Shown here: positions 56,216-64,000 of the stretch, one piece after another
Numbering within the stretch: the first letter of the stretch is position 1
Layout of the letters: every line of letters starts with the position of its first letter
From: Anaerotruncus sp.
GTDB lineage: Bacteria; Bacillota; Clostridia; Oscillospirales; Acutalibacteraceae
NCBI GenBank assembly: GCA_022009795.1
Contig: CP091724.1
Coordinates: 1,153,501-1,217,500 of the forward strand
Reading direction: 5' to 3'
DNA length: 64,000 nt
The notes under the pieces: generated by a model
Told to the model about the DNA's origin: nothing
The model's input: only the letters and a program-made list of their open reading frames with translations
The model's database searches: none
Made by a program: the position numbers and the translations under genes

Positions 56216-57517
56216 ATGAAAGAAAGACGAGGGCTTTTTGAGGCTATATTCGGGAAAAAGCCGCAGAAAACAGACGGCTACACCGAATACAAGCTCTTAA
56301 ATTCCTATCAATCAAATTTTGTACCATTCTCGGGCAATGCCTGGGAGGTTAATATGGTGCGAGCTGCCGTCCATTCTTTCGCACGCCGCGCGGCGACGGT
56401 ACAGCCGCGGCACATTAGACGCGGCGACGGAAAGGTGCTTGACGTAGAGAGCAGCACATACAACAACATTTTACAGTTTAAGCCTAACCCGACGACAACG
56501 GCTTATAAATTCTATTACCGCCTGGCGGCGCAGTATAAGCTATATAACAACGCGTTTGCATATCCCGTATGGAATGAGGCGACGGGCAGACTCGAGGCAA
56601 TTTATAATATCAACGCCCAGGAGATTACCTTACTCGACCACGAGGGCGAGCTGTTTTGTAAATTCCGCTTTAATAACGGGAAATCGTACATTTTCCCGTA
56701 TGCGGACTTGGTGCATATCGGCTCAATGTTTGCAGATAACGACGTTTTCGGCTCCGATAACGGAGCGCTTATGCCCGTTTTGAAAACGGCAAACACCTTT
56801 AACCAAAGTATGAGCAAGTTTGCCGAACTCGTAGCGGTTGTGCGCGGCATTTTGAAAGTGCAAGCCTCCACAAAAAACGAGGACTTAAACCGCCGCCGCG
56901 ACGATTTTATACGGGATAATCTCAAAATGGAAAGCAACGGAGCGGGCGTTATCGTTACGGATAATAAGTACGATTACACCCCGATTACCGACAAGCAAAC
57001 GCCGTTACCTACGGGACAGTTGCAGTATATCAAAGACGAGATATACGACTACCTCGGCACAAATGACGCTATCGTGCAAAATAAAGCCACACCCGAGCAA
57101 GAGGAGGACTTTTACGACGGCGAAATCAAGCCCTTTTACGTGCAGCTTGCCCAGGCGCTCACAAACTGCATTTTTTCCAAAAAGGAACGCGGCTACGGCA
57201 ACGAAATAACCGTAGAGGGTAACAAACTGCAATTTGCAAGGACGAGCGACAAGCTCGCCGTTGTAAAATACTTGTCCGATATTGGCGGCTTAATGCTCGA
57301 CCAGGCATTAACAACGCTCGGCTATCCGCCTATCGGCGGCGAGGAGGGCAAGCGCCGCGTACAGACGCTTAACGTCGTAAACGCAAACAAAGCCGACGAG
57401 TACCAGTTAGGCACCGACACAAAGAAAGAGGAGCCGCCCGAGGACGGCAACGACGACGGAGAGGGCACCGCACCAACTGCGGCACCCGACGACAAGAAAG
57501 ACGAGGAGGAAACATAA
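56216..57517 (+). CDS. Portal protein (HK97 family)
   Basis: 433 residues from ATG 56216. Features: VNMVRAAVHSFARRAATVQPRHI, NNILQFKPNPTTTAYKFYYRLAAQYKLYNNAFAYPVW, VHIGSMFADNDVFGSDNGALMPVLK, then YLGTNDAIVQNKATPEQEEDFYDGEIKPFYVQLAQALT. The C-terminal tail is highly acidic. Forms the DNA gate at one capsid vertex. Follows the terminase gene by 4 nt; its stop overlaps the protease start. Confidence 0.92.
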   Translation: MKERRGLFEAIFGKKPQKTDGYTEYKLLNSYQSNFVPFSGNAWEVNMVRAAVHSFARRAATVQPRHIRRGDGKVLDVESSTYNNILQFKPNPTTTAYKFYYRLAAQYKLYNNAFAYPVWNEATGRLEAIYNINAQEITLLDHEGELFCKFRFNNGKSYIFPYADLVHIGSMFADNDVFGSDNGALMPVLKTANTFNQSMSKFAELVAVVRGILKVQASTKNEDLNRRRDDFIRDNLKMESNGAGVIVTDNKYDYTPITDKQTPLPTGQLQYIKDEIYDYLGTNDAIVQNKATPEQEEDFYDGEIKPFYVQLAQALTNCIFSKKERGYGNEITVEGNKLQFARTSDKLAVVKYLSDIGGLMLDQALTTLGYPPIGGEEGKRRVQTLNVVNANKADEYQLGTDTKKEEPPEDGNDDGEGTAPTAAPDDKKDEEET

Positions 57518-58121
57518 TGCCTTATAAACCGAACGAGCGGGAATACCGAGCGGCAGAACCGTTTACACTTCCCGACGAAATAACGCCGACGAGCTCGTGC
57601 TCCGAGGTACACCTATTGTCTTTGATACCCCTACCGTGCTTTTTGAGGAGGACGGTATCGAGTATAAAGAGGTTATCGCCCGCGGCGCGCTTGACAGCTG
57701 CGATATGAGCGATTTTATCTTTAACCGAAATCACGGGCAGAACGACTCTACCGTATACGCCCGCACTCGTAATAATTCCCTCACTTACAACATCACGGAG
57801 CGAGGGCTCGATATTGCGGCTTTCCTCGACAAAGAGGACGAGCGGCACCGCAATTTACACCGAGATATTCAAAAGCGCCGCGTTGATAAAATGAGTTTTT
57901 CGTTCGTTGTGCGTGAGTGTAGCTATGACCGCGAAACACACACTCGGACGATAACTAAAATTAAAAAGCTGTACGACGTTTCGGCGGTGGATTTTGCCGC
58001 TTACAACGAAACGAGCATTACTACGGCAAGGGACTTTTTCTCCGCGGAGCACGAGAAAGAGTTTAAGGAGCAGGAGCAGCGCCGCCGCCGTCAAATGCTG
58101 ACAGCAAAAACCTACTGTTAA
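57517..58121 (+). CDS. Prohead protease (HK97 family), one frameshift
   Basis: About 200 residues. N-terminal EREYRAAEPFTLPDEIT, then after a break at about 57590, DELVLRGTPIVFDTPTVLFEEDGIEYKEVIARGALDSCDMSDFIFNRNHG. RNHG holds the catalytic-type His, and KMSFSFVVREC the catalytic Ser. Cleaves the capsid scaffold. The break is not in a homopolymer, but the joined protein is fully consistent with the family. Confidence 0.88.
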
Positions 58122-58145
58122 AAAATCAAAAAGGAGTAAATCACT

Positions 58146-59272
58146 ATGAAAGAACTTATTAAGAGAATGGCAGAAATCCGCAGCCGCAAGGTAGAACTGC
58201 GCGGCGTACTGGAAACCGACGCAAAAGCAGACCTCGACGCTATCGAAAAGGAGCTCCGCGAGCTTGACGAGGAATATACCAACCTCGAAAAGAGAAAAGC
58301 GGTTATCGAGGGTATCGGAGCGGGCACCGTTCCCGTAAATGAAGTGCCTAACCCTATCAACAATCGCTCTGCGGACAACTTCGACCAGGACAAGGAGTAT
58401 CGCTCCGCCTGGCTCAAGCACGTTAGAGGGCTTGACCTTACCGAAAATGAACAGCGAGCGCTTACTACTGGCACCTCCTCCGCGGGCGCGGTTATTCCGA
58501 CCGTAACGCAGAACAAAATCATTGAAAAGGTTAACCAGTATTGCCCGCTGCTCGACAAAATCGACCTTTTGCGCGTTCCTGGCGGCGTAAAGGTACCCGC
58601 AGAGGGAACTACCGCAGACGCAGCGGTACATACCGAGGGCGCAACCATTACCGCAGACGGCGACACTCTCTCGAGCGTTACGCTTTCCGCCTACGAGGTT
58701 ACAAAGCTCGTCACTATTTCAAAGTCTGTTGAGAAATGGCGATTGACGCTTTCGAGTCCTGGCTCGTTAATAAAATCGCCCGCAAAATTGCCGAGAAAAT
58801 CGGCAAGCTGATTATTTTCGGCACGGGCACCAACGAGGCGCAGGGTATCAACGTCATTACCTGGAGCGCTACAAACTCCGTAACGGTTGGAAAAACCGCC
58901 TCTCTTTCCGCCGCAAACGTGCAGGGCGTTGTCGCGCTGCTTAACGGCGGCTATGACAACGGCGCGGAGTGGCTTATGTCGAAATCGACTTTCTTTACCG
59001 ACTTTCACCCGCTTATGAACAACTCAAAGGACAATATCGTTACCGAGGACAAAGGCGTTTACCGCGTTATGGGCTACCCCGTAAACTTCGACGACCGTAT
59101 GACCGCGCACGAGGCTATCCTCGGCAACCTTTACAGAGGCTACCTCGGCAATATGCCCGAGGACGTTACGATTACCTCGCAGTTTGTAACCCGTGAGAAC
59201 GCCTACGACTTCCTCGGCTGCGCTATGTTCGACGGCAAGGTGCAGGCGACCGAGGCTTTCGTTAAATCGTAA
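58146..59272 (+). CDS. Major capsid protein (HK97 fold), one frameshift
   Basis: About 375 residues. N-terminal coiled-coil delta domain (KRMAEIRSRKVELRGVLE, AIEKELRELDEEYTNLEKRKAVIEGI), removed by the protease in relatives. Then GTSSAGAVIPTVTQNKIIEKV, LLRVPGGVKVPAEG, VTKLVTISKSVEKMAIDAFESWLVN across the break at about 58735, IFGTGTNEAQGI, WLMSKSTFFTDFHPLMN and VMGYPVNFDDRM. Classic HK97 capsid. AGGAG precedes the ATG. Confidence 0.93.
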
Positions 59273-59300
59273 AGGCTACGGCTTAACGGAGGGCTGAACA

Positions 59301-59600
59301 ATGGCGGATATTTCTATACAGTACGTAGCGGGTATTCGCCAGTATCTACGCATTAACCATACACGTTTTGACGCAGAAATTACCGACCTAATAGGAGCGG
59401 CAAGAGCCGACCTCCTATTAGGCGGTATCTCCGAAAAGAAAGTAAACGACGAAAGCGACGCTCTTATAAAGCGGGCTATCGTCGTTTACGTCAAAGCGGA
59501 GTTTGGACTCGATAACGCAGACGGCGACAAGTACCGCGAGAGCTACGGTATGCTCAAGCGGCATTTAATGCTTTCGAGTGAATATATCGGGGAGGCGTAG
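59301..59600 (+). CDS. Head-tail connector (gp6-like)
   Basis: 99 residues: RQYLRINHTRFDAEITDLIGAARADLLLGGISEKK, LIKRAIVVYVKAEFGLDNADGDKYRESYGMLKRHLMLS. Matches the helical gp6/QLRG-type connector that sits under the portal. Position after the capsid gene is as expected. Confidence 0.85.
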   Translation: MADISIQYVAGIRQYLRINHTRFDAEITDLIGAARADLLLGGISEKKVNDESDALIKRAIVVYVKAEFGLDNADGDKYRESYGMLKRHLMLSSEYIGEA

Positions 59601-59602
59601 TT

Positions 59603-59906
59603 ATGTTATGGCGAGAAATCGGGTATTTGTGCTCGGAAAGAAACGCTCGACTCTCTCGGAAAACCTTTTAAGACTTTCGAGAAAAAAGAGGTTTTTTGCA
59701 ATGAAAAAGGCGTTAAGCGAAACGAATTTTACCAGGCACAAGCCCAGGGCTACCGCCCCGAGCTTTGCGTAGAGATTAAGGCTTGCGACTATGCGCGAGA
59801 GGGACACTTTGAGTATGACGGGACAATGTACCGCGTTATCCGCACATATCCCGTAAAAAACGAGTGCCTCGAGCTTATTTGTCAAGCCCTGGTTGCGGAC
59901 GATTGA
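59603..59906 (+). CDS. Head-closure protein, one frameshift
   Basis: About 101 residues when joined. MLWREIGYLCSER, then after a missing base at about 59640, TLDSLGKPFKTFEKKEVFCNEKGVKRNEFYQAQAQGYRPELCVEIKACDYAREG and MYRVIRTYPVKNECLELIC. The E-x-K-V-F-C-N and YRVIRTY motifs are typical of phage head-tail adaptors (HK97 gp7/SPP1 gp16 type). Confidence 0.83.
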
Positions 59907-59927
59907 CGCAGAGAGGAGGCGTTGCCT

Positions 59928-60311
59928 ATGGCAGCAAATACAACGGCGCTTATTAAAGCTCTGCGGGAGCGGGTTAATAAAGTCCTCACGACCTATTACG
60001 AGGAGGCACCGTCGAAAGACGCGGTATTTCCGTATGCGGTCATTAACGGAGTTAATATTATTGACCTTGCGGCGGGCGACCTTGCCTCTTTCTACCTCGA
60101 TATATGGGTAGACGAGAAACAGCCGACCGCGACCGAGCAGCTCGAGAGCTTATGCGACACACTCCGTAATGAGCTTACGGGTGCCGTAATTGCCGAAAGC
60201 GGCGTTTTCGCCGCGCATATCGGCTTTGACAATCAAAACGCTATTGCCGACAGCGAATACGATATAGCGCATAGGCGTTTATCTATGTCGGCTCGAACTT
60301 TTTACAATTAG
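59928..60311 (+). CDS. Tail completion/terminator-like protein
   Basis: 127 residues: LIKALRERVNKVLTTYYEEAPSKDAVFPYAVINGV, LDIWVDEKQPTATEQLESLCDTLRNELTGAVI, AHRRLSMSARTFYN. Resembles the minor tail/terminator proteins between connector and tube genes. Assigned by pattern and position. Confidence 0.75.
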   Translation: MAANTTALIKALRERVNKVLTTYYEEAPSKDAVFPYAVINGVNIIDLAAGDLASFYLDIWVDEKQPTATEQLESLCDTLRNELTGAVIAESGVFAAHIGFDNQNAIADSEYDIAHRRLSMSARTFYN

Positions 60312-60325
60312 GAGGCAATAAAGAT

Positions 60326-60937
60326 ATGATTACCAATCTTACTACAAAGCAGATTGAGTCAATCCAAATCGACGAGGGCGTTATTTTCCTCAATTACGGG
60401 GAAACCGACGAGCGGCTGCTCGCTCCCACCAGGGGCGGCGGAGAGTTTGCCGCGACCGTTACCGTCCGCGATATTGAATTTGACGGACGACACGGAAAGA
60501 CAACGGGCACCCAGGTTATCGAGGAGCAGGGCGCGTCCCTCAAGGTAACTACCCTTTGTATGAGCCAGGAAAACCTCGCGCTCGCAATCCCCACTTGCAC
60601 GATTGCGTCGGACGACGGAAAGACTATCAAAAACCCGCCTACGGGCGTTATCGGAGCGGATAAGTACCTTAAAAACGTTACTATGTTCGCTAAAACAATC
60701 GGCGGCAAGTATAAGAAAATCGCAATTTATAACGCTATGCACGAAACGGGCTTTAATGTTAAGGCGGTGCAGAAAGCGGAGGGCGAGCTCGCGCTCGAGT
60801 TTTTGGCGCATTACAAGCATAGCGACCTCGACGGCGACTTGTGGGCGGTTACGGAGATTGCACAAGCTCCCGATATGAGCGAAAAGACAGCGCAGACTCA
60901 AGCCGCAAACGGTGCAGAAAAAGCCGCAAGCAAGTAA
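60326..60937 (+). CDS. Major tail (tube) protein
   Basis: 203 residues: IDEGVIFLNYGETDERLLAPTRGGGEFAATVTVRDIEFDG, TQVIEEQGASLKVTTLCMS, then KKIAIYNAMHETGFNVKAVQKAEGELALEFLAHYKHSDL. Matches phage tail tube proteins of Gram-positive siphophages. AGGAGG site upstream. The last 25 residues are Ala/Gln-rich, a linker-like tail. Confidence 0.85.
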   Translation: MITNLTTKQIESIQIDEGVIFLNYGETDERLLAPTRGGGEFAATVTVRDIEFDGRHGKTTGTQVIEEQGASLKVTTLCMSQENLALAIPTCTIASDDGKTIKNPPTGVIGADKYLKNVTMFAKTIGGKYKKIAIYNAMHETGFNVKAVQKAEGELALEFLAHYKHSDLDGDLWAVTEIAQAPDMSEKTAQTQAANGAEKAASK

Positions 60938-60964
60938 TAATCGAATTTAAGGAGGAGCCAAACA

Positions 60965-61339
60965 ATGCTTACAATCGGAACTATGCCTATTATGCTTAAA
61001 ATCGTAGGAAAGCTCGATATTAAGCCTATTATCCCTATGCTGAAAAACCTTGATATTTTCGAGGAGCCGAAAGACGCAGAGGACGCAAAAGACACCCTCA
61101 AGAAACTTTCAAAAGAAAAGGTCGGCGTACTTGCTTGCGAGGTGCTCGCAGAAATTACACCGCAGCTCGGCAAGATTGCCGACGACCTCCCGCCGCTTGT
61201 AGCTGCATATAAGGGTATCAGCGTCGCAGAGGCGCAGAAACTCGACGCAGCGGAGGTCATTAACGAGCTCGTCAATGACGAGGGCGTGAGAAGTTTTTTC
61301 AAGCGTGCCTTGCGGAAAAAAGCAGGGCAAGAAACCTAA
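60965..61339 (+). CDS. Tail assembly chaperone (gpG-like)
   Basis: 124 residues, mostly helical: TMPIMLKIVGKLDIKPIIPMLKNLDIFEE, LKKLSKEKVGVLACEVLAEITPQLGKIADDL, GVRSFFKRALRKKAGQET. Located between tube and tape measure genes, as is the G gene in lambda-like phages. Its last codons (CGG AAA AAA GC) offer a slip site into the next frame. Confidence 0.8.
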   Translation: MLTIGTMPIMLKIVGKLDIKPIIPMLKNLDIFEEPKDAEDAKDTLKKLSKEKVGVLACEVLAEITPQLGKIADDLPPLVAAYKGISVAEAQKLDAAEVINELVNDEGVRSFFKRALRKKAGQET

Positions 61340-61656
61340 CACTTTTACACAAATATTATGACTGGCAGCTTATCGAGAGTCTACCGCTTGCGGCTCTCGG
61401 TGGGCTGCTTTCTTTTGCAACCGAGGAGGAAAAACGGCTCGAAAAAGCCGAACAGGAAAAAAGGCTTTTTCCCCTATGGCTTGCAAATTATGCCCTTGCA
61501 AAGCTGCAAGGCTCGGAGGCTATGGACTACGAAACGTTTATAAATCAAACGTTTTCGGAAGTGCCGCCGCCCACACCGAAAAAGGAAAAGTCAGCGGACG
61601 ACATAACGGCGGAGTTTGCGCCGATAATCGAGGCTGACAGACGGAAAGGAGGCTAA
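61324..61656 (+). CDS. Frameshift extension of the tail chaperone (gpGT-like)
   Basis: There is no own start with a ribosome site. The -1 frame stays open from the A6 run at 61313-61318 to TAA at 61654: NLTLLHKYYDWQLIESLPLAALGGLL, EEEKRLEKAEQEKRLFPLWLANYALAKL, PPPTPKKEKSADDITAEFAPIIEADRRKGG. It ends 3 nt before the tape measure ATG. Layout equals the G/GT pair of siphophages, made by -1 slippage. A sequencing indel cannot be ruled out. Confidence 0.72.
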   Translation, partial: RARNLTLLHKYYDWQLIESLPLAALGGLLSFATEEEKRLEKAEQEKRLFPLWLANYALAKLQGSEAMDYETFINQTFSEVPPPTPKKEKSADDITAEFAPIIEADRRKGG

Positions 61657-61659
61657 CCT

Positions 61660-63843
61660 ATGGCAAGTATTTTTTCGGTTTTCGGAGAAATCCTTATCGA
61701 CAATACAAACGCCGATAAAAGCATAGATACAACCACAAAAAAAGCCGAGAAAAGCAGTAAAGAGGTTGGCGTTTCTTTTTCGTCAATCGCAAAAGGTGCC
61801 GCCGCGGTAGGCACGGCGGTTGTAACGGGAGCGGCTGCTCTCGGTACGGCTGCTTATAAAATGGCAACCGACGTAGCGGACACGGCGGGCGCTATCGACG
61901 ACGCGGCAAAGAAAGTAGGCACCTCCGCAGAGGAATACCAAAAATGGGCGTATGCTGCAAAGCTCGGAGGTATGGAAACCTCAAAGCTCGAGGCGTTAAT
62001 GGTAAAGCAGCAAAAGGCTTTTTCCGACGCAAAGGACGGCAGCAAGTCTATGTCGGAGGCTTACCAAAGACTCGGAGTAGATATATCCAAAATCGGAAAC
62101 TCGGGCGACGCTTTCAACGAGGTTATAGCAAAGCTCGCGGATATGGAGGACGTAACCACCCGTAACGCACTTGCTAACGATATTTTCGGAAAAAGCTACG
62201 CAGACCTTGCGCCGTTGCTCGCGGAGGGCTCCGAGGGTATAGCCGCCTGGAAACAAGAGTGTGAGGACTTGGGCGGAGTAATGAGCGGCGATATGGTAGA
62301 GGCGGGCGCAGAGCTCGGCGACAGTATCGACCGTGTAAAAACTGCCTTTATGGGTATATTCAACTCGATAGGCTCGGCGGTTATTCCTATCGTAAAGCAG
62401 TTTGCCGACCTTATCGTATCGGCAATGCCTACGATACAGAGTATGTTTGCGAAACTTACGCCGATTATTACCGAGGTTTTCGAGCAGCTTATACCCCCGC
62501 TGTTTGAGCTGATACAAACCCTATTCCCCGTGCTTATGGACTTAATAAGCTCGCTGCTACCGCCGATTGAGTCTATTATTACGGCTATTCTGCCCGTAAT
62601 AATCAATCTCATACAACAGCTCGTGCCGTTTTTAATTCAAATAGTACAACAGATTTTGCCTATTGTCGTACAGCTTATAGAGGGGCTTATGCCTTTAATA
62701 ACGGAAATCCTTAACACGGTATTACCCGTTATTATTCAGCTATTACAAGCGCTCTTGCCGCCTCTGATTGAGATTATACAAGCGGTGCTCCCCGTAATAA
62801 TTGAGCTTATACAGCTATTGCTCCCTCCGATTTTGCAAATAATCCAGGCAATCCTACCCGTTTTAATTAACCTCATAAATACGGTTATGCCGCTTTTAGT
62901 GCAGATTATCGAGGCGATATTGCCCGTAATCACTACGTTAATTGAAACGATTATACCGCCTATTTTGGAAATCGTGGAAATGATATTACCGATACTCACG
63001 GACTTACTTAATCAGCTTATGCCTATATTAACAAGTCTGCTCGAGGCGGTATTGCCCGTAATTATAAGCCTTATAGAGCTTATAGCTCCTATTCTCAAAC
63101 CGATACTTGAGCTTTTGTTTACGCTCCTCGAGCCTTTGCTCGACTTGCTTAACCTTATTCTCCCGCCGCTTATCAGTCTTTTTACGGGGCTTATAAGTAA
63201 GGCTCTTACACCGCTTAAAGCGGCGCTCGGGGTTGTGGCGGACGTATTGAATACGGTATTTAAGGGCGCATTTGAGGGTATCGGAAAAGTAGTAGGCAAT
63301 ATTAAAAACGTTTTCTCGGGTATTATCGACTTTGTAAAGAACGTTTTTACGGGTAACTGGCGCGGAGCCTGGGACGCGGTGGTAAAGATATTCTCTAACA
63401 TATTTGAGGGTATCAAAAACGCCTTTAAGGTGCCTATAAACTGGATTATTGACGGGCTTAACGTCTTTATTCGAGGACTTAACAAGCTCAAAATACCCGA
63501 CTGGGTGCCAGGTATCGGCGGCAAAGGGTTAAACATAAAGGAAATATCCCGCCTCCGTATCGGTATGGAATACGTGCCGTATGACGAATACCCCGCACTA
63601 CTTCACAAAGGCGAGCGCGTGCTGACCGCAAGCGAAAACAAAGATTATACCAACCTCCAAAAAGCAGAAAAGAGCGCAGACAACGCCGAGGGCAAGTATG
63701 TAATAAAAATCGAGTTCGGCGAAAAGTCAATTTACATTGACAGCCTCAAGGCTGAAAACCCCGACGACGTAAACTCTTTTGTTGAGCTGCTGCTCGAGCT
63801 TATAGAGGAGAAAATAAGACGAAAGGGAGTTGTATTTGCGTAA
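61660..63843 (+). CDS. Tape measure protein with 11-residue repeats
   Basis: 727 residues. N-terminal domain: VFGEILIDNTNADKSIDTTTKKAEKSSKEVG, AAVGTAVVTGAAALGTAAYKMA, and the TMP signature YQKWAYAAKLGGMETSKLEALMVKQQKAFSD, DIFGKSYADLAPLLAEG. Residues about 273-500 are at least 18 copies of an 11-residue unit (LPx[I/L]xxLIxxx). The C-terminal part has NVFTGNWRGAWDAVVKIFSNIFEGI and GGKGLNIKEISRLRIGMEYVPYDEYPALLHKGERVLTA, as in Gram-positive TMPs. Sets tail length; this one predicts a short tail, since repeat-bearing TMPs are often over 1000 residues. Confidence 0.93.
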   Translation: MASIFSVFGEILIDNTNADKSIDTTTKKAEKSSKEVGVSFSSIAKGAAAVGTAVVTGAAALGTAAYKMATDVADTAGAIDDAAKKVGTSAEEYQKWAYAAKLGGMETSKLEALMVKQQKAFSDAKDGSKSMSEAYQRLGVDISKIGNSGDAFNEVIAKLADMEDVTTRNALANDIFGKSYADLAPLLAEGSEGIAAWKQECEDLGGVMSGDMVEAGAELGDSIDRVKTAFMGIFNSIGSAVIPIVKQFADLIVSAMPTIQSMFAKLTPIITEVFEQLIPPLFELIQTLFPVLMDLISSLLPPIESIITAILPVIINLIQQLVPFLIQIVQQILPIVVQLIEGLMPLITEILNTVLPVIIQLLQALLPPLIEIIQAVLPVIIELIQLLLPPILQIIQAILPVLINLINTVMPLLVQIIEAILPVITTLIETIIPPILEIVEMILPILTDLLNQLMPILTSLLEAVLPVIISLIELIAPILKPILELLFTLLEPLLDLLNLILPPLISLFTGLISKALTPLKAALGVVADVLNTVFKGAFEGIGKVVGNIKNVFSGIIDFVKNVFTGNWRGAWDAVVKIFSNIFEGIKNAFKVPINWIIDGLNVFIRGLNKLKIPDWVPGIGGKGLNIKEISRLRIGMEYVPYDEYPALLHKGERVLTASENKDYTNLQKAEKSADNAEGKYVIKIEFGEKSIYIDSLKAENPDDVNSFVELLLELIEEKIRRKGVVFA

Positions 63844-64000
63844 TGGAAAAATTACCGTTTTTAATGTTTCGTGAGCATAGCTCCCTCGAGTATGCTTTGC
63901 TCATTTCGGAGAAAAGCTCTTACAAGGGAGCGGCGAGAGACGTAACATATACGAGCGTGCCAGGGCGCAGCGGCGACCTCTTGACCGACAACGGGCGCTA
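63843..64000 (+). CDS. Distal tail (Dit-like) protein, 5' end only
   Basis: The window ends after 52 residues: PFLMFREHSSLEYALLISEKSSYKGAARDVTYTSVPGRSGDLLTDNG. The RDVTYTSVPGRSGDLL stretch is typical of the first domain of Dit/phage tail proteins that follow the tape measure. ATG overlaps the TMP stop (TAATG). Confidence 0.8.
   Translation, partial: MEKLPFLMFREHSSLEYALLISEKSSYKGAARDVTYTSVPGRSGDLLTDNGR

Larger units (their letters stand above)
46286..64000 (+). mobile_element. HK97-type tailed prophage, left part
   Basis: All genes from 46503 on read in one direction with phage-style overlaps. The morphogenesis block is colinear with HK97-like siphophages: terminase, portal, protease, capsid, connectors, tail tube, tail chaperones, tape measure, distal tail. 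GC content and codon choice shift at the border (many CTC and GAG codons), and three 4-base palindromes vanish. No integrase, repressor, holin or endolysin lies in the window, so they are probably to the right. The left border lies between 46199 (last GGCC) and about 46345. Confidence 0.85.

Noticed and set aside
61854..63536. Long open frames on the minus strand of the tape measure gene
   Set aside because: They are low-complexity mirror images of the LP-I-I repeat codons, without ribosome sites and against the direction of every phage gene.
1..64000. CRISPR array or cas genes
   Set aside because: No regularly spaced direct repeats and no Cas-like proteins were found. The only tandem pattern is the protein-coding repeat in the tape measure gene.

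Overview
The window looks like chromosome of an anaerobic gut-type Firmicute, probably class Clostridia and possibly an Oscillospirales/Ruminococcaceae relative. The evidence is an electron-bifurcating NfnAB pair, a BY-kinase capsule locus, GH51/GPH arabinoside genes, BirA-regulated bioY, a TrpX-type ABC transporter, and moderate to low GC with strong AGGAGG-type ribosome binding sites. I make no species call. Most host genes are split by single-base indels, mainly in A/T runs. I treat these as consensus errors and report each split gene as one CDS spanning its pieces.

Layout. (1) 1-15.5 kb, + strand: a Wzy-type surface polysaccharide cluster. It holds the BY-kinase tail, priming sugar-phosphate transferase, three GT4 glycosyltransferases, two hexapeptide acetyltransferases, a radical SAM/SPASM enzyme, Wzy-like polymerase, Wzx-like flippase, TupA-like ATP-grasp, DUF6625-like protein, two acyltransferase-3 proteins and a VanZ-like protein, followed by a Q/N-rich small membrane protein. 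(2) 16.1-21.8 kb, - strand: fruR-fruK-fruA-ptsH-ptsI, a fructose PTS operon that carries the general PTS proteins. (3) 22-24.3 kb: nfnAB. (4) 24.5-28.9 kb: GH51 arabinofuranosidase, GPH sugar symporter and an SDR. (5) 29-30.2 kb: DUF1284 and bioY behind a promoter overlapped by a BirA operator, with a 40-codon leader ORF. (6) 30.3-34.2 kb: a histidine kinase/response regulator pair, then an unrecognised gene with a sigma-like gene, preceded by two copies of an ECF-like promoter. (7) 34.3-38.5 kb: TrpX-type ABC transporter and DAHP synthase. (8) 38.5-43.3 kb: rlmH, walJ, murA and a CorC/HlyC-type membrane protein. (9) 43.5-46.3 kb: a small Gly-rich peptide gene and an M64 metallopeptidase that lacks its N terminus.

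(10) From about 46.3 kb to the end of the window is the left part of an HK97-type tailed (pro)phage, all on the + strand. It runs from small regulatory or accessory genes and a lytic transglycosylase to a hairpin-rich non-coding stretch with an HUH-type Rep gene, then ArpU-like regulator, HNH, terminase, portal, protease, capsid, connector, tail tube, tail chaperones, tape measure and the start of a distal tail gene. It stops before any lysis or integrase genes. By eye, the phage stretch contains no GATC, GGCC or CCGG, although all three occur throughout the host part.

The most interesting items are the loss of these three palindromes from the phage, the nested hairpins next to the HUH Rep, the twin ECF-like promoters ahead of an unknown gene and sigma factor, the bioY leader ORF, the small Gly-rich peptide behind the M64 gene, and the M64 gene cut at the phage border.
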